Origin: Flavobacterium ginsenosidimutans
GTDB lineage: Bacteria > Bacteroidota > Bacteroidia > Flavobacteriales > Flavobacteriaceae
Assembly (NCBI RefSeq): GCF_003254625.1
Contig: NZ_QJRJ01000081.1
Coordinates: forward strand, 124,001 to 188,000
Reading direction: 5' to 3'
DNA length: 64,000 bases
In this document: positions 7,756 to 16,208 of the stretch, in pieces
How positions within the stretch are numbered: the first letter of the stretch is position 1
How the letters are laid out: the number at the start of each line of letters is the position of its first letter
Translations under genes and position numbers: made by a program
Notes under the pieces: generated by a model
What the model was told of the DNA's origin: nothing
The model's database searches: none
Seen by the model: only the letters and a program-made list of their open reading frames with translations

Positions 7756-9156
7756 ATGAGCCAGAAATTCATACACGATAATTTTTTATTAGAAAATAAA
7801 TATGCTGAAGAGTTGTACCATAATTACTCTAAAAATCAGCCCATTATTGACTATCATAATCACTTAAATCCGCAGTTTATTGCCGAAGATAAAATCTTTG
7901 ATAATATTACACAAGTTTGGATTAATGGTGACCACTACAAATGGCGTGCAATGCGTACATTAGGAATCAACGAGCAGTTTGTAACTGGAAATGGTTCAGA
8001 TAAAGATAAATTCTTAAACTGGGGAAAAACAGTTCCGTACACAATGCGTAATCCGTTGTACCACTGGACACATTTAGAATTGGCTCGTTATTTTGATATT
8101 TATGATTTATTGAATGAGAAATCTGCAGAGAAAATCTATATCGAAACTTCTGAGAAAATAAATTCTCAGGCGTACAGCACGCAGAATCTTCTTAAAAAAG
8201 TAAATGCTGAATTAGTTTGTACGACAGAAGACCCAATTGATTCGTTAGAATTTCACCAGAAATTCGCGAACAATTCGACTGGAATCAAGATGAGTACTGC
8301 TTTCAGACCTGATAAAGCCATCTTAATTGCTAATGATGGTTATAATGCATATCTGGACACATTAGGGGATGTGTCCGGACTTGCAATTAACACTTATGCT
8401 GATTTACTTTCGGCATTAAGAAAAAGAATTGAATTCTTTAATGCAAACGGCTGTAAATTGAGTGATCACGGTTTAGATCAGATTTACTTTGAAAACTTTA
8501 CAGAAAGTGAGATCAATGCTATTTTCAAAAAGAAAAGAGAAAACGGAGAATTGTCTCCTGAAGAAGCATTAAAATTCCAAAGTGCTGTTTTGATTTTCTT
8601 ATGCGAAACATATCATGAATTTGGATGGGTACAACAGTTTCACTTAGGCGCGTTGCGTAACAACAATGCACGCATGCACAGAATCTTAGGCCCAGATACA
8701 GGATGGGATTCTATTGGAGATTATCCACAGGCACAAAAACTGTCAAGCTTTTTAAATGCTTTAGATAGTAAAGATAAATTGACTAAAACTATTATTTACA
8801 ACTTAAATCCTGCTGATAACGAAGTTATGGCAACAATGATTGGAAACTTCAACGATGGAAGTGTTCGCGGAAAAGTACAATTTGGTTCTGGATGGTGGTT
8901 TTTAGATCAAAAAGACGGAATGACAAAACAATTGAACGCGCTTTCAAACATGGGCTTAATCAGCTGTTTTGTTGGAATGCTTACAGATTCAAGAAGTTTC
9001 TTATCGTTCCCAAGACACGAATATTTCAGACGTATTCTATGTAATCTTTTGGGAGACGAAATCAAACGTGGAGAACTTCCAAACGATATGGAATGGATCG
9101 GAAAATTAGTTGCCGACATTTCATACAACAACGCAAAAGAGTATTTCAAATTCTAA
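7756..9156 (+). CDS. uxaC: Glucuronate/galacturonate isomerase
   Basis: UxaC isomerises D-galacturonate to D-tagaturonate and D-glucuronate to D-fructuronate. The 466-residue length equals that of characterised UxaC enzymes. The N-terminal DYHNHLNP motif supplies metal-ligand histidines of this amidohydrolase-superfamily enzyme, and the central EFGWVQQFHLGALRNNN and later GSGWWFLDQ blocks are family hallmarks. It lies 24 bp after kduD, presumably in the same transcript. A 148-bp inverted repeat separates it from kdgK. Confidence 0.96.
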   Translation: MSQKFIHDNFLLENKYAEELYHNYSKNQPIIDYHNHLNPQFIAEDKIFDNITQVWINGDHYKWRAMRTLGINEQFVTGNGSDKDKFLNWGKTVPYTMRNPLYHWTHLELARYFDIYDLLNEKSAEKIYIETSEKINSQAYSTQNLLKKVNAELVCTTEDPIDSLEFHQKFANNSTGIKMSTAFRPDKAILIANDGYNAYLDTLGDVSGLAINTYADLLSALRKRIEFFNANGCKLSDHGLDQIYFENFTESEINAIFKKKRENGELSPEEALKFQSAVLIFLCETYHEFGWVQQFHLGALRNNNARMHRILGPDTGWDSIGDYPQAQKLSSFLNALDSKDKLTKTIIYNLNPADNEVMATMIGNFNDGSVRGKVQFGSGWWFLDQKDGMTKQLNALSNMGLISCFVGMLTDSRSFLSFPRHEYFRRILCNLLGDEIKRGELPNDMEWIGKLVADISYNNAKEYFKF

Positions 9157-9164
9157 TTTTTTTA

Positions 9165-9312
9165 ACCATTAAGGCATTAAGAAAATTAAGTTTTGGGTTT
9201 AAATAGTTACTTAATAATAAAAAGATAATTAAGCGAGTAGGCTTAATAAACTTAACCTTTAATCGCAAAGAGAACATAAAGTAAAGCTTAATTTTCTTAA
9301 TGCCTTAATGGT
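9165..9312. repeat. REP-like element with 26-bp perfect terminal inverted repeats
   Basis: The 26 bases at 9165-9190 are the exact reverse complement of 9287-9312. The core contains 'AATCGCAAAGAGAACATAAAG', related to the cGCAAAG words of the repeats at 32274-32320 and 53007-53105. It fills the uxaC-kdgK gap without an ORF and could fold into a long hairpin in the mRNA. Confidence 0.8.
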
Positions 9313-9327
9313 AAAATATAAAGATAT

Positions 9328-10350
9328 ATGAGTAGAGTAGTTGCATTTGGAGAAATCATGCTGCGTTTATCGACAGAGAGACATTTACGTTTTTCGCAAT
9401 CTACAGCATTTGGTGCTACGTATGGTGGCGGCGAATTCAATGTTTGCGTTTCGCTAGCGAATTATGGTTTAAACGCTGAATTTGTAACCAGATTACCTGA
9501 AAACGAAATTGGTTTTTCGGCATTAAAAGAAATGCGAAAAATGAATGTCGAATCTAAAAACATTGTTTACGGAGGAGAACGTTTAGGAATTTATTTCTTA
9601 GAAACTGGAGCAGGAACTCGCGGAAGCAATGTAGTTTACGATCGTGCGCACAGTGCCATGTCAACAATCCAAAAAGGTATGGTTGATTGGGAAAAAGTGC
9701 TAGCTGGAGCTGAATGGTTTCACTGGAGCGGAATTACACCAGCAATTTCAGAAAGTGCAGCTGAGGCTTGTTTAGAAGCTATTAAAGTCGCTCATAAATT
9801 AGGAATTAAAATTTCATGCGATTTAAATTATAGATCAAAACTTTGGCAATATGGAAAAACGCCAAGCGAGGTAATGCCAGAAATGCTGAAATACAGTAAT
9901 GTGATTTTGGGAGATATCGATACAGCGTATTTCATGCTTGGAATTCCAAAAGTAAATCCGAATTATCAGGATGAAAAATCGCTTCCAGCAGTTTACGATA
10001 AATTGTTTGAATTGATTCCGAATCTGAAAATTGCAGCAACTACGCTTCGTTATTCTGTTAGCGCTTCTCACCAGAGAATTGGCGGAATTTTATACGACGG
10101 AAAAGCAATTTACAGTGCAGCCGTTAAAGAAGTTACTCCAGTCGTTGATCGTGTAGGAAGCGGTGATGCTTTCATGGGGGGATTAATTTATGGTTTATTA
10201 GAATATCAAAATAACAATCAAAGAGCATTAGATTTTGCAGTTGCGGCGTGTTGTCTAAAACATACTATTGCTGGAGATTACAACTTGGTTACTTTAAAAG
10301 AAGTGGAAAATATGATTGATGGTGATGGTTCTGCATTAGTATCAAGATAA
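9328..10350 (+). CDS. kdgK: 2-dehydro-3-deoxygluconokinase (PfkB family)
   Basis: KdgK phosphorylates 2-keto-3-deoxygluconate, the point where the KduI/D and UxaC/B/A branches join, to KDPG. The 340-residue protein has the PfkB N-terminal GEIMLRLS block and glycine-rich FGATYGGGEFNV, and the C-terminal signature RVGSGDAFMGG with catalytic Asp280. It is followed 12 bp later by the aldolase gene that uses its product. A sugar-kinase relative with another substrate is possible in principle, but context argues strongly for KDG. Confidence 0.93.
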   Translation: MSRVVAFGEIMLRLSTERHLRFSQSTAFGATYGGGEFNVCVSLANYGLNAEFVTRLPENEIGFSALKEMRKMNVESKNIVYGGERLGIYFLETGAGTRGSNVVYDRAHSAMSTIQKGMVDWEKVLAGAEWFHWSGITPAISESAAEACLEAIKVAHKLGIKISCDLNYRSKLWQYGKTPSEVMPEMLKYSNVILGDIDTAYFMLGIPKVNPNYQDEKSLPAVYDKLFELIPNLKIAATTLRYSVSASHQRIGGILYDGKAIYSAAVKEVTPVVDRVGSGDAFMGGLIYGLLEYQNNNQRALDFAVAACCLKHTIAGDYNLVTLKEVENMIDGDGSALVSR

Positions 10351-10362
10351 TTTTAAATAAAA

Positions 10363-11031
10363 ATGGCAAAATATTCAAGAATTGAAGTAGCTCAGACAAT
10401 GAAAGATAATGGTATGGTTCCGTTGTTTTTTCATTCTGATATTGAGCTAAGTAAAAAAGTTTTAAAAGCGTGCTACGACGGCGGTTCCAGATTAATGGAA
10501 TTTACAAGTAGAGGTGATTTTGCGCATGAAGTTTTTGGAGCTTTAAACAAATACGCTTTAGCAGAACTTCCAGGAATGATTCTAGGAGTTGGTTCTGTGA
10601 CAGATGCGGCTTCGGCTTCATTGTACATGAGTTTAGGAGCAAATTTTATTGTAACACCAGTTTTTAGAGAAGATATAGCTATAGCTTGTAATCGTAGAAA
10701 AGTACTTTGGTCTCCAGGCTGCGGTACTTTGACAGAAATTGCAAGAGCAGAAGAATTAGGTTGTGAAATTGTAAAATTATTTCCAGCTGATATTTACGGA
10801 CCAGAATTCATAAAAGCGATAAAAGGCCCGTGTCCTTGGACGAATATAATGCCTACAGGAGGCGTTTATCCAACGGTTGAAAGTTTGAGTTCATGGCTAA
10901 ATGCAGGCGCAACTTGTGTTGGTTTAGGTTCACAATTGATTTCAAAAGACATATTAGAAAACAAAGATTTCGACGGACTAACTGCAAAAGTGAAACAGGT
11001 TCTTGATATTATAAAAAACATTCGAAAATAA
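10363..11031 (+). CDS. eda: KDPG / 4-hydroxy-2-oxoglutarate aldolase
   Basis: Cleaves 2-keto-3-deoxy-6-phosphogluconate to pyruvate and glyceraldehyde-3-phosphate, the last step of uronate breakdown. The 222-residue length and the KLFPADIYGP motif fit the family, with Schiff-base Lys138. The Glu in the LMEFTSRG segment near residue 46 corresponds to the catalytic general base. Located 12 bp after kdgK, almost certainly co-transcribed. A 221-bp gap without a recognisable gene follows before the preferred uxaB start. Confidence 0.94.
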   Translation: MAKYSRIEVAQTMKDNGMVPLFFHSDIELSKKVLKACYDGGSRLMEFTSRGDFAHEVFGALNKYALAELPGMILGVGSVTDAASASLYMSLGANFIVTPVFREDIAIACNRRKVLWSPGCGTLTEIARAEELGCEIVKLFPADIYGPEFIKAIKGPCPWTNIMPTGGVYPTVESLSSWLNAGATCVGLGSQLISKDILENKDFDGLTAKVKQVLDIIKNIRK

Positions 11032-11252
11032 ATAAGGAGTAATCATGCCAACCCCTTATTTTAATAAGTTTTTTTTAGATTTTTAGAGATTGTAATAGAA
11101 CATTACGCTTGAAAAATTTAGCTCGCCATTCCTCACAGCAAGCTCAATTTTACTCAATCGGGTGTGATGTTTCTTTTACAATTTTAAAGGCAGAAATGAA
11201 GAAATAGGGTTTGTAAATGGTTATTTATAACACAACTAACTTAGAATTCAAA

Positions 11253-12701
11253 ATGGAAAAAATAAACAGATCAAACGCGGGACTTACAGAGAAACTTCCG
11301 ATTAAAATCGTACAATTTGGAGAAGGAAACTTCTTAAGAGCTTTTGTTGAATATGCTATCCAAAAATTAAATCAAGAAGCTGATTTTAATGCTGGTATTG
11401 CAGTGGTTCAGCCAATCGATAAAGGTTTGGTAAACATGATCAATGCGCAAGACGGATTGTATACTTTGTTTATGAAAGGAGTTAAAAAAGGTGAAGAAAT
11501 TCAAGAAAAAGAATTGATCACTAATATTGTTAAAGCGATTGATCCTTATGCTTCTTTTCAAGATTATTTGGCTTTAGCTAAAGAAGAAGAATTGGCTTTT
11601 ATTATTTCAAACACAACTGAAGCCGGAATTGAATACATCGCTTCAGATTTGCCTACAATGCAGCCACCAGTTTCTTTCCCAGCGAAATTGACTGTTCTTT
11701 TACATGAAAGATTCAAACACTTTAAAGGTGCTTCAGATAAAGCTTTAACGATTATTCCTTGCGAATTAATCAATTATAATTCAGATACTTTAAAAGAAAT
11801 TATTTTGAAGTATTGTGTAGATTGGAAATTGGAACAAGAATTTGTTTCTTGGTTATTGAACGATTGTTCTTTCCATAATACTTTGGTTGACAGAATTGTT
11901 CCAGGTTATCCAAAAGATCAAATCGAAGAATACAATGCACAGCTTTCGTATAAAGATGATTTGATTGTTAGTGCAGAAACTTTCTTCTTATGGGTTATTG
12001 AAGGTGACGATGAATTAAAAGCAAAACTTCCATTTCATAAAACAGATTTAGATGTAAAAATCATTTCTGATATGCAACCGTACAGAACTCGTAAAGTTAG
12101 AATCCTTAACGGAGCACATACAGCAATGGTACCATTTTCTTTGCTTTACGGAAACGAAACTGTAAAAGAAACGGTTGATAATCAGTTTACAGGAGATTTT
12201 ATCAATAAAGCATTATTTGATGAAATCAATGAAACTTTAAACATGGATAAAGCAGAATTGGCTAGTTTCTCTGAAGAGATTTTAGACCGTTTTAGAAATC
12301 CATTCGTAAAGCACTTATTGTCTTCGATCGCTTTAAATTCAATTTCGAAATTTAAAGTTCGTGTATTACCAAGTTTAACTGGTTATGTTGATGTTCACGG
12401 AAAACTTCCTGTCCATTTAACTTTCGCTTTTGCGGCGTTAATTCGTTTCTACAAAGGAACTTGGAACGGACAAGATTTACCAGTGAATGACAGCGAAGAT
12501 ATTACAACATTCTTCAATGGACTTTGGAAGTCTGATGATTACGAGAAAATCGCTCGTTTAACATTACAAAATAAAGGTTTCTGGGATGAGGATTTAACGG
12601 AAATTCCAGGTTTAACTAGAGCAATTACAATTGCTTTAGAAGAAATAGATTCAAACGGAATTGAAGCTGGCTTTGCTAAGTTTCAAGAAAGAATAAAATA
12701 A
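11253..12701 (+). CDS. uxaB: Tagaturonate reductase (altronate oxidoreductase)
   Basis: UxaB reduces D-tagaturonate to D-altronate with NADH in the cytoplasm. The protein belongs to the mannitol-dehydrogenase family: the N-terminal GEGNFLRAFVEY nucleotide-binding segment and the central VRILNGAHTAMVPF motif with conserved Asn/His are present. The frame opens at 11217, but the extra 12 residues (MVIYNTTNLEFK) do not resemble the family, and the ATG at 11253, giving MEKINRSNAG, is preferred, for 482 residues. It sits between eda and uxaA. The fructuronate-specific relative UxuB is the main alternative, but the partner uxaA (altronate dehydratase) favours UxaB. Confidence 0.92.
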   Translation: MEKINRSNAGLTEKLPIKIVQFGEGNFLRAFVEYAIQKLNQEADFNAGIAVVQPIDKGLVNMINAQDGLYTLFMKGVKKGEEIQEKELITNIVKAIDPYASFQDYLALAKEEELAFIISNTTEAGIEYIASDLPTMQPPVSFPAKLTVLLHERFKHFKGASDKALTIIPCELINYNSDTLKEIILKYCVDWKLEQEFVSWLLNDCSFHNTLVDRIVPGYPKDQIEEYNAQLSYKDDLIVSAETFFLWVIEGDDELKAKLPFHKTDLDVKIISDMQPYRTRKVRILNGAHTAMVPFSLLYGNETVKETVDNQFTGDFINKALFDEINETLNMDKAELASFSEEILDRFRNPFVKHLLSSIALNSISKFKVRVLPSLTGYVDVHGKLPVHLTFAFAALIRFYKGTWNGQDLPVNDSEDITTFFNGLWKSDDYEKIARLTLQNKGFWDEDLTEIPGLTRAITIALEEIDSNGIEAGFAKFQERIK

Positions 12702-12767
12702 ATCCATTTTGTGGATTGGGCTAAGAAATAGTTTGTTTCAATGAATAAAAATCTAATTTGATCTGCT

Positions 12768-12862
12768 AAAATCGTTTAAAATCTGCGTGAAATTATTTTT
12801 GCGCATTGATTTTCACGCAGATTTATACAGATCAAAGCAGATTTACACAGATTTAAATCTAA
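12768..12862. repeat. REP-like 'CACGCAGATTT' inverted repeat
   Basis: AAATCTGCGTGAAA (12779-12792) is the reverse complement of TTTCACGCAGATTT (12811-12824), flanked by further ATCTGCTAAAATC and CAGATTTACACAGATTT words. A larger copy of the same family is at 49112-49335. It lies in the uxaB-uxaA gap and contains no ORF. Confidence 0.75.
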
Positions 12863-12951
12863 GCTCATGAGTAAAATTTAGAAGAAAGTAATTTTGCTCA
12901 AAGGGTTGAAAATAAGAGAAAAACAAAAAGAACAAAGAACAAAGGTTAATT

Positions 12952-14574
12952 ATGGCAACGCAGAAAAAATTAATAAAAGTTCACCCAACCGACAATGTTG
13001 CGGTTGCTTTGGTGGATCTTACTGCAGGCGAAGTGATTGATTTTGAAGGACAATCAATTACCGTAGAGTCTGATGTAAAAATGAAACATAAGATTGCAAT
13101 GGTTCCTTTTAATGTAGGGGACAGAATCATTATGTATGGTGTTTTAGTAGGAAAGGCAAGCGCTAAAATTGAAAAAGGCGGTTTACTTTCTACAGCAAAC
13201 GTAAAACACGAAAGTGATAAAGTTACAGGTAAAACTGAAACTATTGGCTGGAATGCTCCAAATGTTGACAAATGGAAAGACAGAACGTGGCAGGGCTATC
13301 ATAGAGAAGATGGACAGGTTGGAACAGAAAATGTATGGTTATTTTTTCCATTAGTTTTTTGTGAAAACAGAAACATCGAAATCTTAAAAGATATTTTTGA
13401 GAAGGAGTTGATGAAGCCGAAAGAGAACGATTATCAGTTATTGTTGCGTTCTTTAGTGAAGTCAGAAACGGGTGGAGCAGGAAATCAAGAAGCTTCAAAC
13501 GATGCTAATTTATTCAATAATATTGAAGTAAAATTCATTACACACCAAGGTGGTTGCGGTGGAATTCGTCAGGATTCTCACAGTTTAGCGAAGCTTTTGG
13601 CGGGTTATGTAAACAATCCAAACGTAGCTGGAGCAACTGTTTTGAGTTTAGGATGCCAGAATCTTCAGATTTCGATTTTTAAAGAAGCTTTAGATGCTAT
13701 TAATCCAAACAGTAAAAAGCCTGTTTTAATCTACGATCAGCAATCTATCGGAACAATTGAAACGATGTTGAGCAGTGTTGTAAAAGATACTTTTGAAGCC
13801 ATAAAAAAAGCAAACGAAATTAAGAGACAACCCGCTCCATTATCTAAACTAAGAATTGGTTTAGAGTGCGGTGGATCTGACGGATTCTCTGGAATTTCTG
13901 CAAACCCAACATTGGGAGTTTTATCTGATCATTTAGTTGCTTTGGGAGGAACTACAATTCTTTCTGAATTTCCTGAATTATGTGGAGTAGAACAGGAATT
14001 AGTAAATCGTTGTGTAGATGATAAGGACGGAAAACGTTTCTTAGACTTAATGCAATGGTACGAAAAAACAGTTGTTGATGCAGGTTCAGGATTTGATATG
14101 AATCCTTCTCCAGGTAACATTAAAGACGGTTTAATTACAGATGCTATGAAATCGGCTGGTGCTGCTAAAAAAGGTGGAACATCGCCAATTACAGGAGTTT
14201 TTGATTATGGAGAATATATTAACGAACCAGGCTTTACATTGTTATGTACGCCAGGAAACGACGTAGAATGTACAACTGCAATGGTAGGTTCTGGTGCAAA
14301 TATGGTATTGTTTACAACAGGTTTAGGAACTCCAACAGGAAACCCGATTGCGCCAGTTGTAAAGATTTCATCAAATACACAGTTAGCAAACAAAATGTCT
14401 GATATTATCGATATCGATACTGGAGGAATTATCACTGGAGAAAAATCAATTGATGAAATGGCTGACGAAATGCTTGAGTTTATTATTGATGTTGCCAGCG
14501 GTAACATTAAAACAAAAGCTGCTATTTTAAATCAGAACGATTTTATTCCTTGGAAAAGAGGAGTTTCGCTTTAG
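12952..14574 (+). CDS. uxaA: Altronate dehydratase
   Basis: UxaA dehydrates D-altronate to 2-keto-3-deoxygluconate using an iron-dependent active site. The 540-residue protein has both expected parts: an N-terminal SAF domain (about residues 10-100, starting HPTDNVAVAL) and the long C-terminal UxaA domain with HREDGQVGTENVWLFFP, THQGGCGGIRQD, LSLGCQNLQ, GLECGGSDGFSG and SEFPELCGVE, which bring the conserved Cys residues. It closes the uronate catabolic run and is followed by a strong terminator in a repeat. Confidence 0.95.
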   Translation: MATQKKLIKVHPTDNVAVALVDLTAGEVIDFEGQSITVESDVKMKHKIAMVPFNVGDRIIMYGVLVGKASAKIEKGGLLSTANVKHESDKVTGKTETIGWNAPNVDKWKDRTWQGYHREDGQVGTENVWLFFPLVFCENRNIEILKDIFEKELMKPKENDYQLLLRSLVKSETGGAGNQEASNDANLFNNIEVKFITHQGGCGGIRQDSHSLAKLLAGYVNNPNVAGATVLSLGCQNLQISIFKEALDAINPNSKKPVLIYDQQSIGTIETMLSSVVKDTFEAIKKANEIKRQPAPLSKLRIGLECGGSDGFSGISANPTLGVLSDHLVALGGTTILSEFPELCGVEQELVNRCVDDKDGKRFLDLMQWYEKTVVDAGSGFDMNPSPGNIKDGLITDAMKSAGAAKKGGTSPITGVFDYGEYINEPGFTLLCTPGNDVECTTAMVGSGANMVLFTTGLGTPTGNPIAPVVKISSNTQLANKMSDIIDIDTGGIITGEKSIDEMADEMLEFIIDVASGNIKTKAAILNQNDFIPWKRGVSL

Positions 14575-14623
14575 TTTTTAGGTACAAAGGTACAGAGATA
14601 CAAAGTGACAAAGGTTTATATGT

Positions 14624-14659
14624 AGAGACGCACAATAGTGCGTCTCTTTTTTTTTTTTT
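14624..14659 (+). terminator. Terminator formed by a dispersed palindrome
   Basis: AGAGACGCAC (14624-14633) pairs with GTGCGTCTCT (14638-14647) across a 4-nt loop, followed by a run of about 14 T. This ends the uxaA transcript. The same TAGAGACGCAC/GTGCGTCT palindrome occurs at 32323-32346, so the terminator appears to derive from a mobile or dispersed repeat. Confidence 0.85.
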
Positions 14660-14671
14660 GAGAAAGCTTCG

Positions 14672-14817
14672 GAGAAGCGAAATATTTATAGATAACAATT
14701 TGTCATCGAGAATAAAGCTCCAGCGGAGCGACATAAATCTAGATTGCTGAAAAATATGTCGCTCCGCTGGAGCTTTGTGTTGTAACCGCTTATCTTTTTC
14801 TATAAATATTTCGCTCC
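14672..14817. repeat. Nested REP-like element ('GCTCCAGCGGAGCGA' family)
   Basis: Inner arms at 14714-14735 and 14755-14776 are perfect 22-bp inverted repeats containing CTCCAGCGGAGCG. Outer arms around 14677-14693 and 14798-14813 (GAAATATTTATAGA / TCTATAAATATTTC) nest outside them. The whole would fold into a long cruciform or RNA hairpin. Confidence 0.75.
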
Positions 14818-14830
14818 TCTGGAGCTTACA

Positions 14831-14861
14831 AAAAAAGCTATCCTTTTGAGATAGCCTTTTA
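14831..14861 (-). terminator. Terminator of the LacI-family gene
   Basis: On the minus strand GCTATC pairs with GATAGC (14850-14855 and 14837-14842) with a 7-nt loop, followed by seven T. It lies about 25 bp past the stop codon of the regulator. Confidence 0.7.
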
Positions 14862-14881
14862 TATAACTTTATGGTGGAAAA

Positions 14882-15910
14882 TTAAAAATTAGTTCTTGTA
14901 GAAGATTTACGAATATGTAATTCTGGTGCAAGAACGACCTTTTTTTCGATTTTAATAGTGTCAGTTTTGGCAACCTGTTCTAAGAAAACACGAGCAGACA
15001 TTTTTCCCATTTCTAATGGAGACTGATCTACCGATGTGATTGATAACTCCATAAATTTAGTAAAAGGCTCGTTACTAAAACCTGCTACACAAAATTCATT
15101 TGGAATACTTATATTTCTAAATTGAAGTTCCTGAATAGCACCTAAAGCAGCAAAATCACTAGCAGAAAAAATAGCATCTGGAGGTGTTTCTAAGTTCAAT
15201 AAAATATCTACAGCTTCTTTACCAGCTTCTACGCTACTTTTTGTGTGGATAACATATTCTTCTTTAAAAGTTAATCCGCTGTCTAATAACGCTTGTTTAT
15301 AACCTAAAAACCTGTTTTTAAAAATATCTAAAGATTGATTTCCGGAGAAATGTGCAATGTTTCTGCAACCTTCATCAATTAAATGTTTGGTAGCTAAATA
15401 GCCTCCTTTAAAATCATTAATCGTTACAGAACTTACACCGTCAATATGTTTACTTCTATCGAAAAATATCAGGGGTACATTTTTTTCTAATACATTTCTA
15501 AAAGCGCTGTCGTTTTCGTTTGAAATACCAGTAACAGACATTATAATTCCGTCAACTTGCGCATCAACTAAAGTATGAAGATTTTCATTTTCTCTTTTGA
15601 TGCTTTCATGAGTTTGGCAAATAATAACCTGATAGCCATGAGGATAAAGTTCTTCCTCAATTCCTCTAATGACTGAGGCGAAAAAGTTGCTGTCAATACG
15701 CGGAACAATAACTCCGATATTATTACTGCGACCACTCTTTAGTGCTAACGCCAGTTTATTCTGCTTATAATTCATCTCTGCGGCAGTCCTAATAACAAGT
15801 TCGCGCGTAGCCTCTTTTATTTTAGGATTATTGTTTAACGCTCTGGAAACTGTTGCAGCTGTGATGTTTAATTTTTCAGCAATATCGTAAATAGTTACTT
15901 TTTCACTCAT
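14882..15910 (-). CDS. LacI-family transcriptional regulator of the uronate/pectin regulon
   Basis: A 342-residue LacI/GalR regulator: N-terminal helix-turn-helix with the family motif VTIYDIAEKLNITAATVSRALNN (about residues 4-26), hinge helix, then a periplasmic-binding-like sugar-sensor domain (IGVIVPRIDSNFFASVIRGIEE, PLIFFDR, PDAIFSASDFAALGAI). It is convergent with uxaA and divergent from the first GH28 gene. Palindromic sites of the LacI type (A/T-rich with central CG) lie in front of exuT, kduI, GH28 and its own gene. KDG or a related pathway intermediate is the likely inducer by analogy with other uronate regulators; this is inference. Confidence 0.88.
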   Translation of the reverse strand: MSEKVTIYDIAEKLNITAATVSRALNNNPKIKEATRELVIRTAAEMNYKQNKLALALKSGRSNNIGVIVPRIDSNFFASVIRGIEEELYPHGYQVIICQTHESIKRENENLHTLVDAQVDGIIMSVTGISNENDSAFRNVLEKNVPLIFFDRSKHIDGVSSVTINDFKGGYLATKHLIDEGCRNIAHFSGNQSLDIFKNRFLGYKQALLDSGLTFKEEYVIHTKSSVEAGKEAVDILLNLETPPDAIFSASDFAALGAIQELQFRNISIPNEFCVAGFSNEPFTKFMELSITSVDQSPLEMGKMSARVFLEQVAKTDTIKIEKKVVLAPELHIRKSSTRTNF

Positions 15911-15941
15911 TCAAAAAAAAGTTTTTCAGATTATTTTTAGA

Positions 15942-16015
15942 CAAAAGTACATTTTTTTTCATTATGTAATAAAAATTGTTATCGATTACCATAACTAAAA
16001 ACTAAAACGTTTTAG
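15942..16015 (-). promoter_or_regulatory. Regulator promoter and candidate autoregulatory operators
   Basis: A minus-strand -7 box TACTTTTG is at 15949-15942. Upstream of it are TGTTATCGATTACC (15977-15990), two mismatches from the exuT-type operator consensus, and a perfect 14-bp palindrome CTAAAACGTTTTAG (16002-16015) with the central CG typical of LacI-family sites. Either could serve autoregulation. No clear -33 TTTG was found. Confidence 0.5.
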
Positions 16016-16108
16016 ATTCTACAATGATAATAAATTATCTAATTTTTTGCATTAAATGTAATTATAATTTCTAATAAAAATTAAATATATAATTTTTTTC
16101 TAAATTAA

Positions 16109-16154
16109 TTTGGTCTCTTAGAACAATTTTTCTACTTTCGTGTAATCGATTACA
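16109..16154 (+). promoter_or_regulatory. GH28/susC operon promoter with abutting LacI-type operator
   Basis: TTTG (16109-16112), a 20-bp spacer and TACTTTCG (16133-16140, one mismatch to TAnnTTTG) form the promoter. The perfect palindrome TGTAATCGATTACA (16141-16154) starts at the next base, as before exuT and kduI. This places the polysaccharide-degrading operon under the same predicted control as the cytoplasmic pathway. Confidence 0.75.
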
Positions 16155-16194
16155 TGATTTTTCAATGTTTTCGGTATTAAACATGGAAATACTG

Positions 16195-16208
16195 TGCAAA
16201 TGATTACA
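16195..16208 (+). promoter_or_regulatory. Degenerate second operator over the GH28 start codon
   Basis: TGCAAATGATTACA matches the operator at 12 of 14 positions, differing at the two central bases of the left half, and includes the ATG start. It begins 54 bp after the start of the main operator. It may be chance or an auxiliary site. Confidence 0.3.

Larger units (their letters stand above)
14575..14881. other. Repeat-filled gap between uxaA and the LacI-family gene
   Basis: No gene is supported in these 307 bp. The stretch consists of a palindromic terminator (14624-14659), a long nested inverted repeat (14672-14817) and a minus-strand terminator (14831-14861) for the convergent regulator. 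The short ORFs through it follow repeat sequence and are not credible. Confidence 0.7.

Noticed and set aside
11217..11252. Upstream ATG for uxaB
   Set aside because: The extra residues do not resemble the family start; the ATG at 11253 does.
14543..14750. Two short opposite ORFs between uxaA and the regulator
   Set aside because: Both run through the repeat elements and the T-tract; the protein sequences are low-complexity translations of repeats.
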